Below are positions 47,573 through 57,759 of a DNA stretch of 64,000 nucleotides, in pieces. Every line of letters begins with the position of its first letter. Within the stretch, counting starts at the first letter, position 1. Position numbers and translations under genes: made by a program. The notes under the pieces are model-generated. The model did not search any database. It was not told the DNA's origin and saw only the letters and a program-made list of their open reading frames with translations. The DNA is from Proteobacteria bacterium UBA7415 (lineage in GTDB: Bacteria; Pseudomonadota; Gammaproteobacteria; Arenicellales; Arenicellaceae). The stretch is from contig DKML01000005.1 in assembly GCA_002470515.1 (NCBI GenBank), forward strand, positions 62,001 through 126,000, read 5' to 3'.

Positions 47573-48196
47573 ATGCCATTTGAAACATACATTGCTTATG
47601 TTCTAACCGTGTTGATCTTTATGTTGGCGCCGGGCCCCAGTCACCTTTTGATGCTTTCAACCAGCATGGCCGAAGGGGCGCAACGCTCATTGTTCACGGC
47701 TGTAGGGGATTTGAGTGCAAACGTTCTGCAGATTGTGTTGGTGAGTTTAGGTATTGCCTATCTGTTTAATTTGCAAAGTGGCGTTGTTGAAGTATTTCAG
47801 TATATGGGGGTAGTGTATCTAGCCTGGGTTGGGGTTAATCTATTTCGAACGGCCTACAAAGATAAGCCCGGTGTGGGCATTGCGAGTCCCACTTCAGGAT
47901 TTACTCTCTGGTTGCGTGGGTTTGTGACCTCGGCTTCAAATCCAAAAGCGCTGGTGTTTTTTGCTTCGCTCTTTCCACAATTTATTTCTACAGGCAATCC
48001 GATAGGACAGCAAGTGCTGATTCTAGGCGCCAGCTACATTGTTATCGATGGTGCGTTTTTGGCAAGCTACGCTTTTGGAGGCTCGCGATTGACGAAATAT
48101 CTAGGTGAGGGGAACTTGAGGCTGGTTCAAACGATGAGTGCCACATCAATTTTAATAATAGCACTCGTACTGCTCTGGCGACTCGCTAGTGGTTAA
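47573..48196 (+). CDS. LysE/RhtB family amino-acid exporter
   Basis: A 207-residue inner-membrane protein with about six hydrophobic segments. The family opening is clear (APGPSHLLMLSTSMAEGAQRS) as is the GFVTSASNPKALVFFASLFPQF motif. LysE/RhtB proteins export amino acids such as lysine, homoserine or threonine; the substrate here is unassigned. It is convergent with the ornithine-decarboxylase-type gene. Confidence 0.88.
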   Translation: MPFETYIAYVLTVLIFMLAPGPSHLLMLSTSMAEGAQRSLFTAVGDLSANVLQIVLVSLGIAYLFNLQSGVVEVFQYMGVVYLAWVGVNLFRTAYKDKPGVGIASPTSGFTLWLRGFVTSASNPKALVFFASLFPQFISTGNPIGQQVLILGASYIVIDGAFLASYAFGGSRLTKYLGEGNLRLVQTMSATSILIIALVLLWRLASG

Positions 48197-48246
48197 TTCA
48201 ACTGAATAGTAGAGACTGAGTCTCTTACTGCTTAACTCAGCCACCG

Positions 48247-49491
48247 CTATTTGATCGTTACGCTACGTATCATCGTGTTGTTATTGATCACGTCATCTAC
48301 GTTTGGATGATTTTGTGAAGCCTGTTCGTTAATCGGGACGATAGTTGCTTTGCGAAAGAAATTGAATTCTGTTGCAGACGCCCACGAGTATGCCCCCATC
48401 ATTTTGGCTATCACTAGATCGCCATCGCGAAGTTTCGGTAACATGATTCCTTCAGCAACGACATCAATACTGTCGCAGGTAGGACCGGCAAGAACACAAG
48501 GGTACAAACGTGAACTTTTTCTGAGAGCTTCAATTGGATAATCGCCGTGGTCGAACATAATCCCACTGAACGACCCGTATACACCATCATCTAGGTAGTA
48601 CCAGTTCATACCATTTCGAGCGGCCTGACCCATTACAGACGCAACAGAAGTTACCGCTGGAGCAACAATAAAGCGGCCCGGTTCAGCGATTAAACGTACG
48701 CCCACAGGGCACTTGCTTAATGCTTCGCGAATGGGGGCGCAGTAGTCAACGATGTCGATGCCTTCAGACCCGTAGTTGACAGGAAATCCGCCACCGATGT
48801 CCAAGCATTTAAGAGTGGCCAGCCCCGCCTTTGCGACCTGTTGCATCACAGCAATGCTGCGTTCGATAGCGTTTACATACTGTGTAGAGTCTAGCGTTTG
48901 AGAGCCTACATGAAACGAAAGACCGTTGACTTCGATGTCTAACTTATTCGCTTCACGAATAATGCCGATTGCCTTTTCCGGGCTAGAACCGAATTTCCTG
49001 GACAAGTCGGAATAGACCGCTGGATTTGGAAAGCTCAAGCGCACCAGAACACGAGCGCGGTCACGATACTTAGTGAATTTACGCAACTCATTTAAGCTGT
49101 CCACAACAAACGTAGTAGTGCCAAAGTCTAAAGCAGATTGGATATCAATATCACGTTTAATTGGGTGCGTATGAATGGTGCGATCTGGAGAAACGTTAGA
49201 GCCTGCAACTAACTCAATCTCGCCAGCTGTGGCAAGGTCGAAGTAAGCGCCGATAGAACGCAGTGTATCAACTACAGCTTTGTGCGGGAGAGGCTTTAAG
49301 GCAAAGTGTAAATCGACACCGGGTAGGGCGCGTTGGAGCAGTTGGTACTGTTTACGAACAACGTCGCAATCCAAAAACAGAAGAGGTGAGCCATGAATGG
49401 CTACTTGCTGTTTAATGAAACGTGGAGTGAGCGAAGTGCCCACACGTGCGGGGGTTTTGACCACCGCCATAGAACAAGTGATGTGTGTCAT
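48247..49491 (-). CDS. Type III PLP-dependent decarboxylase (ornithine decarboxylase-like)
   Basis: A 414-residue alanine-racemase-fold decarboxylase of the eukaryotic-type ornithine/lysine decarboxylase group. The PLP lysine is in LHFALKPLPHKAV; GGGFPV and EPGR bind phosphate; and the active-site Cys-Asp lies in LAGPTCDSIDV. It most likely makes putrescine (or cadaverine). A terminator-like hairpin sits about 30 bases upstream of the ATG. It is convergent with a LysE-type exporter. Confidence 0.9.
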   Translation of the reverse strand: MTHITCSMAVVKTPARVGTSLTPRFIKQQVAIHGSPLLFLDCDVVRKQYQLLQRALPGVDLHFALKPLPHKAVVDTLRSIGAYFDLATAGEIELVAGSNVSPDRTIHTHPIKRDIDIQSALDFGTTTFVVDSLNELRKFTKYRDRARVLVRLSFPNPAVYSDLSRKFGSSPEKAIGIIREANKLDIEVNGLSFHVGSQTLDSTQYVNAIERSIAVMQQVAKAGLATLKCLDIGGGFPVNYGSEGIDIVDYCAPIREALSKCPVGVRLIAEPGRFIVAPAVTSVASVMGQAARNGMNWYYLDDGVYGSFSGIMFDHGDYPIEALRKSSRLYPCVLAGPTCDSIDVVAEGIMLPKLRDGDLVIAKMMGAYSWASATEFNFFRKATIVPINEQASQNHPNVDDVINNNTMIRSVTIK

Positions 49492-49520
49492 CCAAGTAAA
49501 TCCAGGTAAAAGTAACCGTT

Positions 49521-49543
49521 AAAAAACCCGTCCAGCGGGGTTT
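49521..49543 (-). terminator. Intrinsic terminator just upstream of the decarboxylase gene
   Basis: On the minus strand, AAA then a bulged C, CCCG, loop CTGGA, CGGG, TTT, ending in a six-T run. The T-run ends about 30 bases before the decarboxylase ATG (49491). It could end transcripts from the NADAR-DUF1244 group upstream, or work as a 5'-leader attenuator for the decarboxylase. Confidence 0.6.
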
Positions 49544-49767
49544 CTTCTTGGCAGTTACTCGCTGGCCTTGGGAGGTATCTACCTAATTGTAGAGAATACC
49601 CACACACTTGGATTGGCTAGATCAAGAAGCGCAAGCAATTTAGGGTAAAATAATAGCGAGCGCAATACTTTTTTAAAAAATAGGCTGTTTTTTAAAGCAA
49701 AATATCACGGCTGATTCAGAAGATTTTTGAAGTGGTCTGATTTAGGCTACGTGATGCGTAATAGCGC

Positions 49768-50238
49768 CTAGTGTTCGGTGCATTCTTGAGTGAGTTTAGA
49801 TCGAACACTCATCAGGACCTTGCCGTATTCGTTACGGCCTCGCTGGTCGCGACCGCAACCCCAAAAATAGTCGTATTGACTGCTCTCTACAAGGTGGCGT
49901 TGATTACTGCTTAGAAGGCGCTCTGCGAGTTCGGAGTGGGTGCGACACTGTGTGTAAACCGCTCTGGTCATCAGTACGCTGCGTTTGTTACGCCAATTTT
50001 TATTGCGTCGGTGCCATAGTGTATTACCCATCGTACGAGCTTCCTGCGAGGATGGCGCCGAAGCTATTCGCGCATTATAGAGCTCACTCCTAAAAAGCAT
50101 GGCCTGGTAGTAGTGCTCAACGCTCGACCAAGTGTTGTCGTCTAATTTAAAGTTGAACTGGGCAAGGCGACTGACTAGAGTGTCGTCGTCCATTGAAAAA
50201 TAAAGTGGTTCTTCAGGCGATTTAACCGTTTCAGACAT
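49768..50238 (-). CDS. NADAR family (YbiA-type) N-glycosidase
   Basis: A 156-residue NADAR-domain protein. YbiA-type members cleave reactive riboflavin-pathway intermediates; other NADAR members reverse ADP-ribosylation. Motifs are WSSVEHYYQAMLF, a central ARTMGNTL with a conserved Arg/Lys-rich stretch, and YDYFWGCGRDQRGRNEYGKVLM at the C-terminus. It lies 18 bases after the DUF1244 gene in the same direction. Confidence 0.88.
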   Translation of the reverse strand: MSETVKSPEEPLYFSMDDDTLVSRLAQFNFKLDDNTWSSVEHYYQAMLFRSELYNARIASAPSSQEARTMGNTLWHRRNKNWRNKRSVLMTRAVYTQCRTHSELAERLLSSNQRHLVESSQYDYFWGCGRDQRGRNEYGKVLMSVRSKLTQECTEH

Positions 50239-50256
50239 GGCGTTGCACCGAGCAGC

Positions 50257-50541
50257 TTATTTGTTACGCGCTTCTAACGCTGTAAGTTGTTCAACGGATG
50301 CTTTGGTTTGAAACTGTTCCTTCCAATCACCATACGGCATGCCATAGACCAATTCGCGTGCTGCTTCGTAGTCAATCGCATCACCGTGTTCTTCTGATGC
50401 CGCTTGATACCACTTGGCTAGGCAGTTCCTACAAAAATCAGCAAGAATCATAAGGTCTATGTTTTGCACCTCTTTATGTGCGTCAAGGTGTTCTAGTAAA
50501 CGCCTAAATACAGCCGCTTCGATCTCGGTATTTTGCTTCAT
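50257..50541 (-). CDS. DUF1244 family protein
   Basis: A small protein of about 94 residues of the DUF1244 family, recognised by ILADFCRNCLAKWYQAA and REIVYGMP-like RELVYGMPYGDWKEQF. The Cys pair (RNCL and upstream) may bind metal; function is unknown. Two ATGs are possible (50559 and 50541); I use 50541, which follows an aagagaaa element. It is between a flavodoxin-like reductase and NADAR, with short gaps, in one likely operon. Confidence 0.87.
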   Translation of the reverse strand: MKQNTEIEAAVFRRLLEHLDAHKEVQNIDLMILADFCRNCLAKWYQAASEEHGDAIDYEAARELVYGMPYGDWKEQFQTKASVEQLTALEARNK

Positions 50542-50571
50542 GTTTTTTTCTCTTTTCATTAAGATTTGAGG

Positions 50572-51054
50572 TTAGATTATTCCGTTGTCTAATGACGCAG
50601 CCATTGTAAACCCGTGCTCGAAACAAAGAGTGACAAACTCTAGATCATGTTCGCCTTTACACAATAAGCGTGGAAGAGCCTCACGCCATTTTAGTCCCGT
50701 AATTATGCGTTGTACTGACTCGGTAGCACCGGTGCCATCAAGTCCAGCCTTTACCACAAGAGAGTAGGGCTTAGCCTCGTTTCGTTTGAGGTCTTGTAAG
50801 CATGGGTAGTAGATACGTTCAAAAAAATCCTTAAGCGCGCCATTCATATAACCAAAGTTTTCGGTGGTAAACAGAATAATCGCATCGGCGGCGAGCACGT
50901 CTTGCGCGTCGCATTCAAACGGTGAGAGTAGCTTTGTGTGTACGGCTTCAATGTCGTCGGACTGCGCTCCGTTGAGCAACGCGTCGACTAACGCTTTTGC
51001 GTTAGGTGAGGGCGCGTGCCCAACAATCAGTAATGACTTAAGTTTGTCGTTCAT
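50572..51054 (-). CDS. Flavodoxin-fold NAD(P)H-dependent reductase
   Basis: A 160-residue flavodoxin-like protein. The N-terminal phosphate loop region is LLIVGHAPSPNAKALVDALL, and FTTENFGYMNGALKDFFERIYYP contacts the flavin ring as in NADPH-dependent FMN reductases. It probably reduces a quinone or flavin; its partner is not evident. It is first in the minus-strand group with DUF1244 and NADAR. Confidence 0.83.
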   Translation of the reverse strand: MNDKLKSLLIVGHAPSPNAKALVDALLNGAQSDDIEAVHTKLLSPFECDAQDVLAADAIILFTTENFGYMNGALKDFFERIYYPCLQDLKRNEAKPYSLVVKAGLDGTGATESVQRIITGLKWREALPRLLCKGEHDLEFVTLCFEHGFTMAASLDNGII

Positions 51055-51161
51055 GTTTACCTTCTACTCAAAATTGTTTTACGACTTGCTTGCCTCCTAA
51101 GAGCTACTTTAAGGGCGGCCTCTTTACGCATCTAGCTGAGTTTCATTTAGACAGTATTGTC

Positions 51162-52145
51162 TTAAAGCTTACGAAAGCCAAGACGCGGTTTAAACTCGTA
51201 AAGTAAGAGCCCGATTGAAACACAGACTGCGCCCACCCAGATACCAGGCAATAGCGGTTCGTTGTTGAGTTGTGCCCCCAATGCCAAAGACGATATCGGC
51301 GTTATAAGCGTTATTAAAGCAACGCGGCTTGCTGACATGCGTTTTAATAAAAAGAAGTAAACCGTAAAACCTATGCCAGTACCGATTAGTCCCAGGTACA
51401 ACGCCGCAGTGATCTCGGTGGCGCCGTAGGCCATGTCATCTAGAGACTCAGTGAAGAATGCCAGTGTCATGAATAATGGAATGGCCACGAGTAACCCGCC
51501 AGTTGTTAATTGCATACCCGATATTTCGACATTTATTGAGATATGTCGCATGGCCACAGAGCTGGCTGACGCAATCAAAACCGCTAGAAAAACGTACACG
51601 ATACCCATGCTCGCCATTGCTTCAAAACTAATGCCGGCTGAAAAGACCAGATAAAGTCCTGTAAACCCCAACAACAATCCAGCGACCTTTACCGGTGTGA
51701 GTTTTGACTCAGGTTCAAAAGGCAATGCGAACAGCCCCGTGATGATCGGTGAAAGGCCAAATAGAACCGCTATCCAGCCCGACGGAATAGTTTGAGCTGC
51801 GGTATAAATCAAGCTCATCGATCCGAAGATTGAACCGCCGCTGATGAGATAAAGACGCTTTGTTGTAGAAGTCAATGGCAATGGGTGAGATCGCAACATG
51901 AGCACCAAGACACAAAATGTAGCGCCGATACTCATTCTCAATAATGCACTAGTAAACGGAACCCCGCCCACGCTCTTAGCTATGGCTAGAGGCGTTGTTG
52001 ACCAAATAAGTAGAACTGTCAAAAAGGCTAAAGGCACACGAACAGACTCCCAGGAAAACGGTGCTGGGTGAGCGGCCGCTGTTACGTTCTCTAAACGTTC
52101 TGCCTCTTCTGTTTCTAGGCAATCAGGTTGATCAATTTTGTTCAT
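51162..52145 (-). CDS. DMT superfamily (EamA) permease
   Basis: A 327-residue membrane protein with about ten transmembrane segments in two EamA repeats (first AFLTVLLIWSTTPLAIAKSVGG, second from MGIVYVFLAVLIASASSV). The N-terminal 30 residues are acidic and soluble. Exporter of an unknown metabolite. The gene starts 28 bases after the T-run of an intrinsic terminator, and its promoter would overlap that hairpin or lie upstream of it. Confidence 0.87.
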   Translation of the reverse strand: MNKIDQPDCLETEEAERLENVTAAAHPAPFSWESVRVPLAFLTVLLIWSTTPLAIAKSVGGVPFTSALLRMSIGATFCVLVLMLRSHPLPLTSTTKRLYLISGGSIFGSMSLIYTAAQTIPSGWIAVLFGLSPIITGLFALPFEPESKLTPVKVAGLLLGFTGLYLVFSAGISFEAMASMGIVYVFLAVLIASASSVAMRHISINVEISGMQLTTGGLLVAIPLFMTLAFFTESLDDMAYGATEITAALYLGLIGTGIGFTVYFFLLKRMSASRVALITLITPISSLALGAQLNNEPLLPGIWVGAVCVSIGLLLYEFKPRLGFRKL

Positions 52146-52172
52146 AATAGTTATTCATAATTATTGGCCAGC

Positions 52173-52204
52173 AAAAAAAAACCGCAAGGGTTAGCTTGCG
52201 GTTT
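52173..52204 (-). terminator. Intrinsic terminator between valS and the DMT permease
   Basis: On the minus strand a perfect 10-bp stem (AAACCGCAAG with CTTGCGGTTT) and 6-nt loop is followed by a nine-T run, the best terminator in the window. It lies about 220 bases after the valS stop and 28 bases before the DMT permease ATG, so it could close valS or act as an attenuator in the permease leader. Confidence 0.85.
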
Positions 52205-52426
52205 CTTAAAGATTAATGACTTTAAGCTTACACAAGCGCGGGCTTCTGGTTTTTCCAGACGACACAAATACTCAGGGTCGACGGCAGGACCGAAGACACC
52301 TTTGGATGCGCCGTAGACACCCCTTGAACGTGGTGATCGTTTCGCAGAGTTTGGTATGTGCTTAAAGAGTGCATGGATTGAGTCTGAGTCACCTATTGCC
52401 TAGTGTCAATTGCTTTAGTGCTGCGG

Positions 52427-55198
52427 TTATTGCATCGCTTCGATTTTTGCAATCTGTTGTTTTAACGCCGTTACTCGCGACTCTGCACTGCTTAGTTGGT
52501 CTCTGGCCTTATTGATGATCGCCTCCGGTGCTTTATCAACAAATGCGGCATTGCCCAACCGACCATTCACGCTAGCGACTTCTTGTTCAGATTTTTCTAA
52601 TTCTTTGTTCAATCGTTTTAATTCAGCATCCGCGTCAATAAACGAGCCCAGAGGAATCAGTATTTTAAGATTACCAACAAGCGCAGTAGCTGACTCAGGT
52701 AGATCGTCGTCAGCATTTTTTAATTCAATGCTCTCAAACTTACCAAAGTGAATTAAATAGTCTCTACTGCGTTCTAGGTACTCAACATCATTTGATGAGT
52801 AGTCGGTTATCAGAATAGGCAGAGCTTTTGCTGGGCTAATGTTCATTTCGCCGCGAATGTTGCGCACACTGGTGATTACAGCTTGCACCCATTGCATCTC
52901 ATCGACTGCATCTGAATCAATTTTCGCAGTATCGGGAATAGGGTAAGCGCAATCCATAACTGTGTTTTGCTCGGCGTTAACCAATTCTTTAACGTGCTGC
53001 CAAAGCTCTTCGCTGATGTACGGCATGATTGGGTGAACCAGTCTTAGCAGTGTTTCTAAAACGCGCACAAGCGAACGTCTAGTTCCCCGTAACTGTTCAG
53101 CTGTGGCGTGCTCGTTGTTAAGCACAATTTTACTAAGTTCTACGTACCAACTGCAGTACTCATCCCAGATGAAACTGTATAGAGTGCGCGCCATTTGATC
53201 GAAGCGATAGGTTTCGATGGATTTGATAACGTCGATCTCAACTTGCTGCAAGCGTGAAATAATCCACTTATCAGCCAGGCTCAATTCGACATCGCCACCG
53301 TTTTGGCCACAATCGTGACCTTCGGTGTTCATAAGAACAAAGCGCGACGCGTTCCATAATTTGTTACAAAAGTTACGGTAACCATCAGCGCGCGCTATAT
53401 CAAAGCGAATATCTCGACCTAAGGTAGCTTGGCTGGCAAAGGTGAAACGCAGCGCATCTGTACCCAGTGCGGCAATGCCGTCAGGATAGGCCTTGCGCGT
53501 TGCTTTTTCGATTTTAGCGGCCATCTTGGGCTGCATTAGCGCTGATGTACGTTTAGCAACCAAGTCTTCTAGGCTAATGCCATCAATTAAATCAATCGGG
53601 TCTAATACATTGCCCTTTGATTTAGACATCTTGTGGCCTTCGTGATCACGCACCAATCCATGAATGTACACTTCTTTAAAGGGAACCTGGTCAGTAAACT
53701 TAAGGCCAAACATGATCATTCTGGCGACCCAGAAAAAGATGATATCAAAGCCTGTAACTAAGACATTGGTGGGATAGTACTTATCCATTTCAGGTGTTTT
53801 TTCGGGCCAGCCGAGCGTTGAGAACGGCCAAAGTCCAGACGAGAACCAAGTGTCGAGTACGTCTTCGTCTTGCTTAAGTTGAGCATCGGGGCCGGCTTTT
53901 TCTTGAGCTTCTTCGAGTGTCTTGGCAACAAATATGTTTCCATCTTGGTCGTACCAAGCTGGAATGCGGTGGCCCCACCAGATTTGCCGAGAAATACACC
54001 AGTCTTCAATGTTGTGCATCCACTCGTAGTAAGTGTTGCTCCAGTTTTCTGGAATAAACTTGATCTGGCCATCTTCAACTACTTTAATAGCTTCTTCGGC
54101 TAATGGCTTTACTTTTACGTACCACTGGTCCGTCAGAAAAGGCTCGATTACAGAGTCTGTGCGATCGCCACGAGGCACCATTAGTTTATGGTCTTGGATT
54201 CGGTCTAACAGGCCAAGTTCTTCGAGCTCTGCGATGATCTTCTTACGCGCGACAAAACGGCCCAAACCGTCGTAAGAGGTTCCAGGCAATAGGATGCTGG
54301 CGTCCTTGTTTAGGATGTTGATCATTTCAAGGGCGTGACGTTTGCCCATTTCATAATCGTTAAAGTCATGCGCAGGCGTGATTTTAACGCAGCCAGAGCC
54401 AAACTCAGGGTCCACGTAATCATCGGAAATTATTGGAATTTGACGGCCAGTAAGAGGTAGATCAATCATTTGACCCACCAGGTGTGCGTAGCGCTCGTCT
54501 TCTGGATGAACCGCCACCGCTGAATCGCCCAGCATTGTTTCAGGACGCGTGGTTGCTACGATCATATGCTGGTCTGTGCCCGAGATCGGGTAGCGCAAGT
54601 GCCACAAATGCCCGTTTTCTTCGCTCGACTCAACTTCTAAATCTGAGACGGCCGTTTCTAATACCGGATCCCAGTTAACAAGGCGTTTGCCGCGATAGAT
54701 TAGTCCGTCCTCAAATAGGCTCACGAATGTTTCTTGAACTGCCGCGGACAAGCCATCATCCATAGTGAAGCGTTCGCGAGACCAATCAATGGCCGTGCCC
54801 ATACGCCTCAATTGCTGCGTTATGTTGCCACCAGATTCAGCTTTCCAGTCCCAAACCTTCTCAATAAATTTTTCGCGGCCAAGATCGTGGCGACTTAAGC
54901 CTTCTTGCGCTAATTGGCGCTCAACCACCATTTGGGTCGCAATGCCCGCGTGATCAGTGCCTACTTGCCACAAGGTTTGGTCGCCTTTCATGCGGTGGTA
55001 CCGCACTAATAAGTCCATGACCGTGTTGTTGAACGCATGCCCCATGTGCAAACTGCCAGTTACATTGGGCGGGGGGATCATCAAACAGAAGGCGTTCTCG
55101 GCAGGCCTTGCCGCGAAATTGTTGTTGCTTTCCCAGCGCTGGTAAATGGGCTGTTCAATTTCAGCTGGATCGTATTGTGGGTTTAGTGTGTCGGTCAT
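52427..55198 (-). CDS. valS: Valyl-tRNA synthetase
   Basis: A class I synthetase that charges tRNA-Val and edits threonine. The 923-residue protein has the HIGH-type motif [16 protein letters not shown] (residues 42-57), the editing domain ([17 protein letters not shown]), the KMSKS loop [10 protein letters not shown], the anticodon-binding domain and a C-terminal coiled-coil arm ([16 protein letters not shown]). It reads leftwards, with holC and pepA upstream on the same strand. Confidence 0.98.
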   Translation of the reverse strand: MTDTLNPQYDPAEIEQPIYQRWESNNNFAARPAENAFCLMIPPPNVTGSLHMGHAFNNTVMDLLVRYHRMKGDQTLWQVGTDHAGIATQMVVERQLAQEGLSRHDLGREKFIEKVWDWKAESGGNITQQLRRMGTAIDWSRERFTMDDGLSAAVQETFVSLFEDGLIYRGKRLVNWDPVLETAVSDLEVESSEENGHLWHLRYPISGTDQHMIVATTRPETMLGDSAVAVHPEDERYAHLVGQMIDLPLTGRQIPIISDDYVDPEFGSGCVKITPAHDFNDYEMGKRHALEMINILNKDASILLPGTSYDGLGRFVARKKIIAELEELGLLDRIQDHKLMVPRGDRTDSVIEPFLTDQWYVKVKPLAEEAIKVVEDGQIKFIPENWSNTYYEWMHNIEDWCISRQIWWGHRIPAWYDQDGNIFVAKTLEEAQEKAGPDAQLKQDEDVLDTWFSSGLWPFSTLGWPEKTPEMDKYYPTNVLVTGFDIIFFWVARMIMFGLKFTDQVPFKEVYIHGLVRDHEGHKMSKSKGNVLDPIDLIDGISLEDLVAKRTSALMQPKMAAKIEKATRKAYPDGIAALGTDALRFTFASQATLGRDIRFDIARADGYRNFCNKLWNASRFVLMNTEGHDCGQNGGDVELSLADKWIISRLQQVEIDVIKSIETYRFDQMARTLYSFIWDEYCSWYVELSKIVLNNEHATAEQLRGTRRSLVRVLETLLRLVHPIMPYISEELWQHVKELVNAEQNTVMDCAYPIPDTAKIDSDAVDEMQWVQAVITSVRNIRGEMNISPAKALPILITDYSSNDVEYLERSRDYLIHFGKFESIELKNADDDLPESATALVGNLKILIPLGSFIDADAELKRLNKELEKSEQEVASVNGRLGNAAFVDKAPEAIINKARDQLSSAESRVTALKQQIAKIEAMQ

Positions 55199-55447
55199 GC
55201 TGATCGTTTTAATGGGGTTAAAATCGTTAGACTTTGAATTATTGGAATTCTACAGTTCGGGCTGGTCCGTGCGCAGGGGCAAGAGGTTGATGGCGCTTAA
55301 ATAGCTAAGCCATCCAAAAACCACCCTCAATAAAGTCTGTGTACTGCGAACCAAGCCCACAATTATACGCGAGTGGTAGCTTGAGGGTGCAATGAATGCA
55401 GCCTATATAAAATGCTATTTTTGTCTTATTGGTGGCAATAGGGCGGA

Positions 55448-55930
55448 TTACAGTTCTAACGAGTGTGTCTCAATAGAAAAGCCTTCGCCTTGATAGTGCT
55501 TGTAGCGGGTTCTTGCCGCTTTTTTCTCAGAATCATCAGATTCTACAATTTCAGCGACCCGTTCAAAGTGGTGACTGTAAATTGGAACCTCGCTGGCCAA
55601 ATTGATCATCACTGAAAAATTGTTTTCAAGTATTTCTGCGCTAACTGATAAGGCATCACCGATAACCACAAAGTTTAGCCCTTGTTTGTACCGCTTTGCT
55701 ATTTCAGCCTGGCTCTCAAGTTGGTCAATTCGTTCATGAGCCAAAAAACTGCTGTCCCTAAAGGACCACATTATTTGTGATAAATGTTCAGTCTGCTCTT
55801 TGGAGTCCGTAATAATGAGCGCTTTCTTGTCGAGCCGACTTAGCTTATTGGCTAAGCGGCTCGCAAGTTTGTACTTTGCATCACGCAAGCGGTTTGAGAT
55901 CAGATAGAAGTCGACCTGTTTTTTACTCAT
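55448..55930 (-). CDS. holC: DNA polymerase III subunit chi
   Basis: HolC links the clamp loader to single-stranded-DNA-binding protein. The 160-residue protein has KQVDFYLISNRLRDAKYKLASRLANKL, SFLAHE and FSVMINLASEVP, the pattern of the family. It lies between pepA and valS, the standard gammaproteobacterial position. The 249 bases to valS contain no gene that I can support. Confidence 0.94.
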   Translation of the reverse strand: MSKKQVDFYLISNRLRDAKYKLASRLANKLSRLDKKALIITDSKEQTEHLSQIMWSFRDSSFLAHERIDQLESQAEIAKRYKQGLNFVVIGDALSVSAEILENNFSVMINLASEVPIYSHHFERVAEIVESDDSEKKAARTRYKHYQGEGFSIETHSLEL

Positions 55931-55972
55931 GGTAATGCAGTACCGAAAGTTAAAAAGCGAACTGTCTTCAGC

Positions 55973-57460
55973 TTATTTTTGGTTCAAAAGGTATTGAGTC
56001 AAAATCGGAACTGCGCGTCCTGATGCGCGTTTACCAGCCGCGCCACCCCATGCTGTGCCTGCGATATCTAAATGCGCCCACTTAAAGTTCTCTGCAAAGT
56101 AAGACAAAAAGCACGCGGCGGTAATGGTGCCCGCTGATGGACCGCCAATATTGGCCAAATCAGCGTAGTCTGATTTTAGTTGGCGCTTGTAAGTATCTTT
56201 AATAGGTAGCTGCCATGCGAAATCAAGGCTCTGCTCACCGGCTTCTAGTACAGCGTCGACTACTTCTTGATCGTTACCCATTACGCCTGCCGTTTGGTGG
56301 CCAAGCGCTACAATAACAGCGCCAGTCAACGTGGCAATATCAATGACAGATTTTGGTTTAAAGCGTTCTGTGTAGGTGAGGGCATCGCATAATATAAGAC
56401 GGCCCTCGGCATCTGTATTTAGAATTTCGATAGTGCGGCCTGCCATGCTGGTAACCACATCGCCTGGCTTATTGGCTAAGCCGTCTGGAAGGTTTTCAGA
56501 GCTCGGCACAACGCCAACGACATTAATTGGCAGCTTCATTTCTGCTATAGCCAACATGGTGCCAAACACGCTTGCAGCGCCGCACATGTCGTACTTCATC
56601 TCATCCATCTTAGGGCCAGGTTTCAGGGATATACCACCCGCGTCAAAGGTTAAACCTTTACCAACGAGAGCGTGTGGGGAGTCCTTTTTGTTTTTGGCAC
56701 CGAAATACTCCATTACAATCAGCTTGGCCGGTTCGCGGCTGCCTTTGCTCACGGACAACAGTGAACCCATACCCAGTTCGCCCATTTCCTTTTCATTGAG
56801 TATTTTGACTTTCAGGCCATGACTTCGTCCAAGTTTCTTAGCTTGGTTAGCAAGATAGGTTGGCGTACAAACGTTGCCAGGCATGTTGCCAAGATCTTTC
56901 GCTAAAGTTTTTCCCGAATCGATGGCTTGACCTACATTACTTCCTTGTTTGAGTAGGGCGGCTTGTTTGCGGTCAGCAGCGCAAAGGCTCAACTTAATGT
57001 CTTTGCCTGGCTTTTTATGCTCGTATGCTTTTGGCGTTTTAACATAGGTATACCCTGCGTCGCCAACCGCTTCTACTAAATGGCGAGCGACTGTTTCGGC
57101 ATCGCTTTTGCTTATTAATGCGGCCAGTTCAAGCGTAGCGTCATCAACGCCCATCACCTTTAACTTTCTGGCAAGTCGGCTAAGAACTTCACGAGTTTCT
57201 TCAGTTCCGAGTGTTCGCTCAGCTCCTGTGCCCAGTAATACTAAATGGTCTACTTCTAAACCAGCCGGGGCGCTAACTACCGTTACTTCGCCCTGTTTGG
57301 CCGAGAATAGGTCTTTGTCTTGCAAGCGATCGATCAATTTATCGCTTGCGGCGTTTAGCTCAGATTGTTGCGAGCTAATTTTCTTCAAAGGTTTTAGAGC
57401 CACTACTAAGCAAGCCGTTTTGGCTTTTAGGTTTAAACTGGATTTAATGTGTACTTTCAC
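55973..57460 (-). CDS. pepA: Leucyl aminopeptidase (M17 family)
   Basis: A 495-residue M17 aminopeptidase with two catalytic metals. The metal and catalytic residues are in GKGLTFDAGGISLKPG, KYDMCGAASVFG and the signature NTDAEGRLILCDAL. In relatives PepA also binds DNA in dimer resolution. It is divergent from lptF across a 299-bp region that should hold both promoters. Confidence 0.97.
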   Translation of the reverse strand: MKVHIKSSLNLKAKTACLVVALKPLKKISSQQSELNAASDKLIDRLQDKDLFSAKQGEVTVVSAPAGLEVDHLVLLGTGAERTLGTEETREVLSRLARKLKVMGVDDATLELAALISKSDAETVARHLVEAVGDAGYTYVKTPKAYEHKKPGKDIKLSLCAADRKQAALLKQGSNVGQAIDSGKTLAKDLGNMPGNVCTPTYLANQAKKLGRSHGLKVKILNEKEMGELGMGSLLSVSKGSREPAKLIVMEYFGAKNKKDSPHALVGKGLTFDAGGISLKPGPKMDEMKYDMCGAASVFGTMLAIAEMKLPINVVGVVPSSENLPDGLANKPGDVVTSMAGRTIEILNTDAEGRLILCDALTYTERFKPKSVIDIATLTGAVIVALGHQTAGVMGNDQEVVDAVLEAGEQSLDFAWQLPIKDTYKRQLKSDYADLANIGGPSAGTITAACFLSYFAENFKWAHLDIAGTAWGGAAGKRASGRAVPILTQYLLNQK

Positions 57461-57759
57461 GGGATTTGTTCCTTTTCGTTATACTCTTAAGAAGAATTTG
57501 TTAGTTCGGTCAGCGTGTCGGTTTTAAGCTTTGTCGGTACAAGTAGGCAAAGCCTTGTTATACTCGCGCGCGTTACTTTCGTTAACGTTGCTAGATGCAC
57601 GTAGTATAACGCATCTTGCTAACAAACGTTGATCACGTCACTTGTCCAACTGACGCCTAATCGTAGGACTAACAAGATTGTCTTAGGCATAACAAGATTT
57701 TACAGATGAACTCAAGATACACGATCAAACACTACCCACGAGGCATCTTCTTTTAGCGA

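Noticed and set aside
48207..48229. Bidirectional terminator between lysE-type and decarboxylase genes
   Set aside because: The possible stem is only 5 bp (agaga with tctct) with no T-run, so it is too weak to call.
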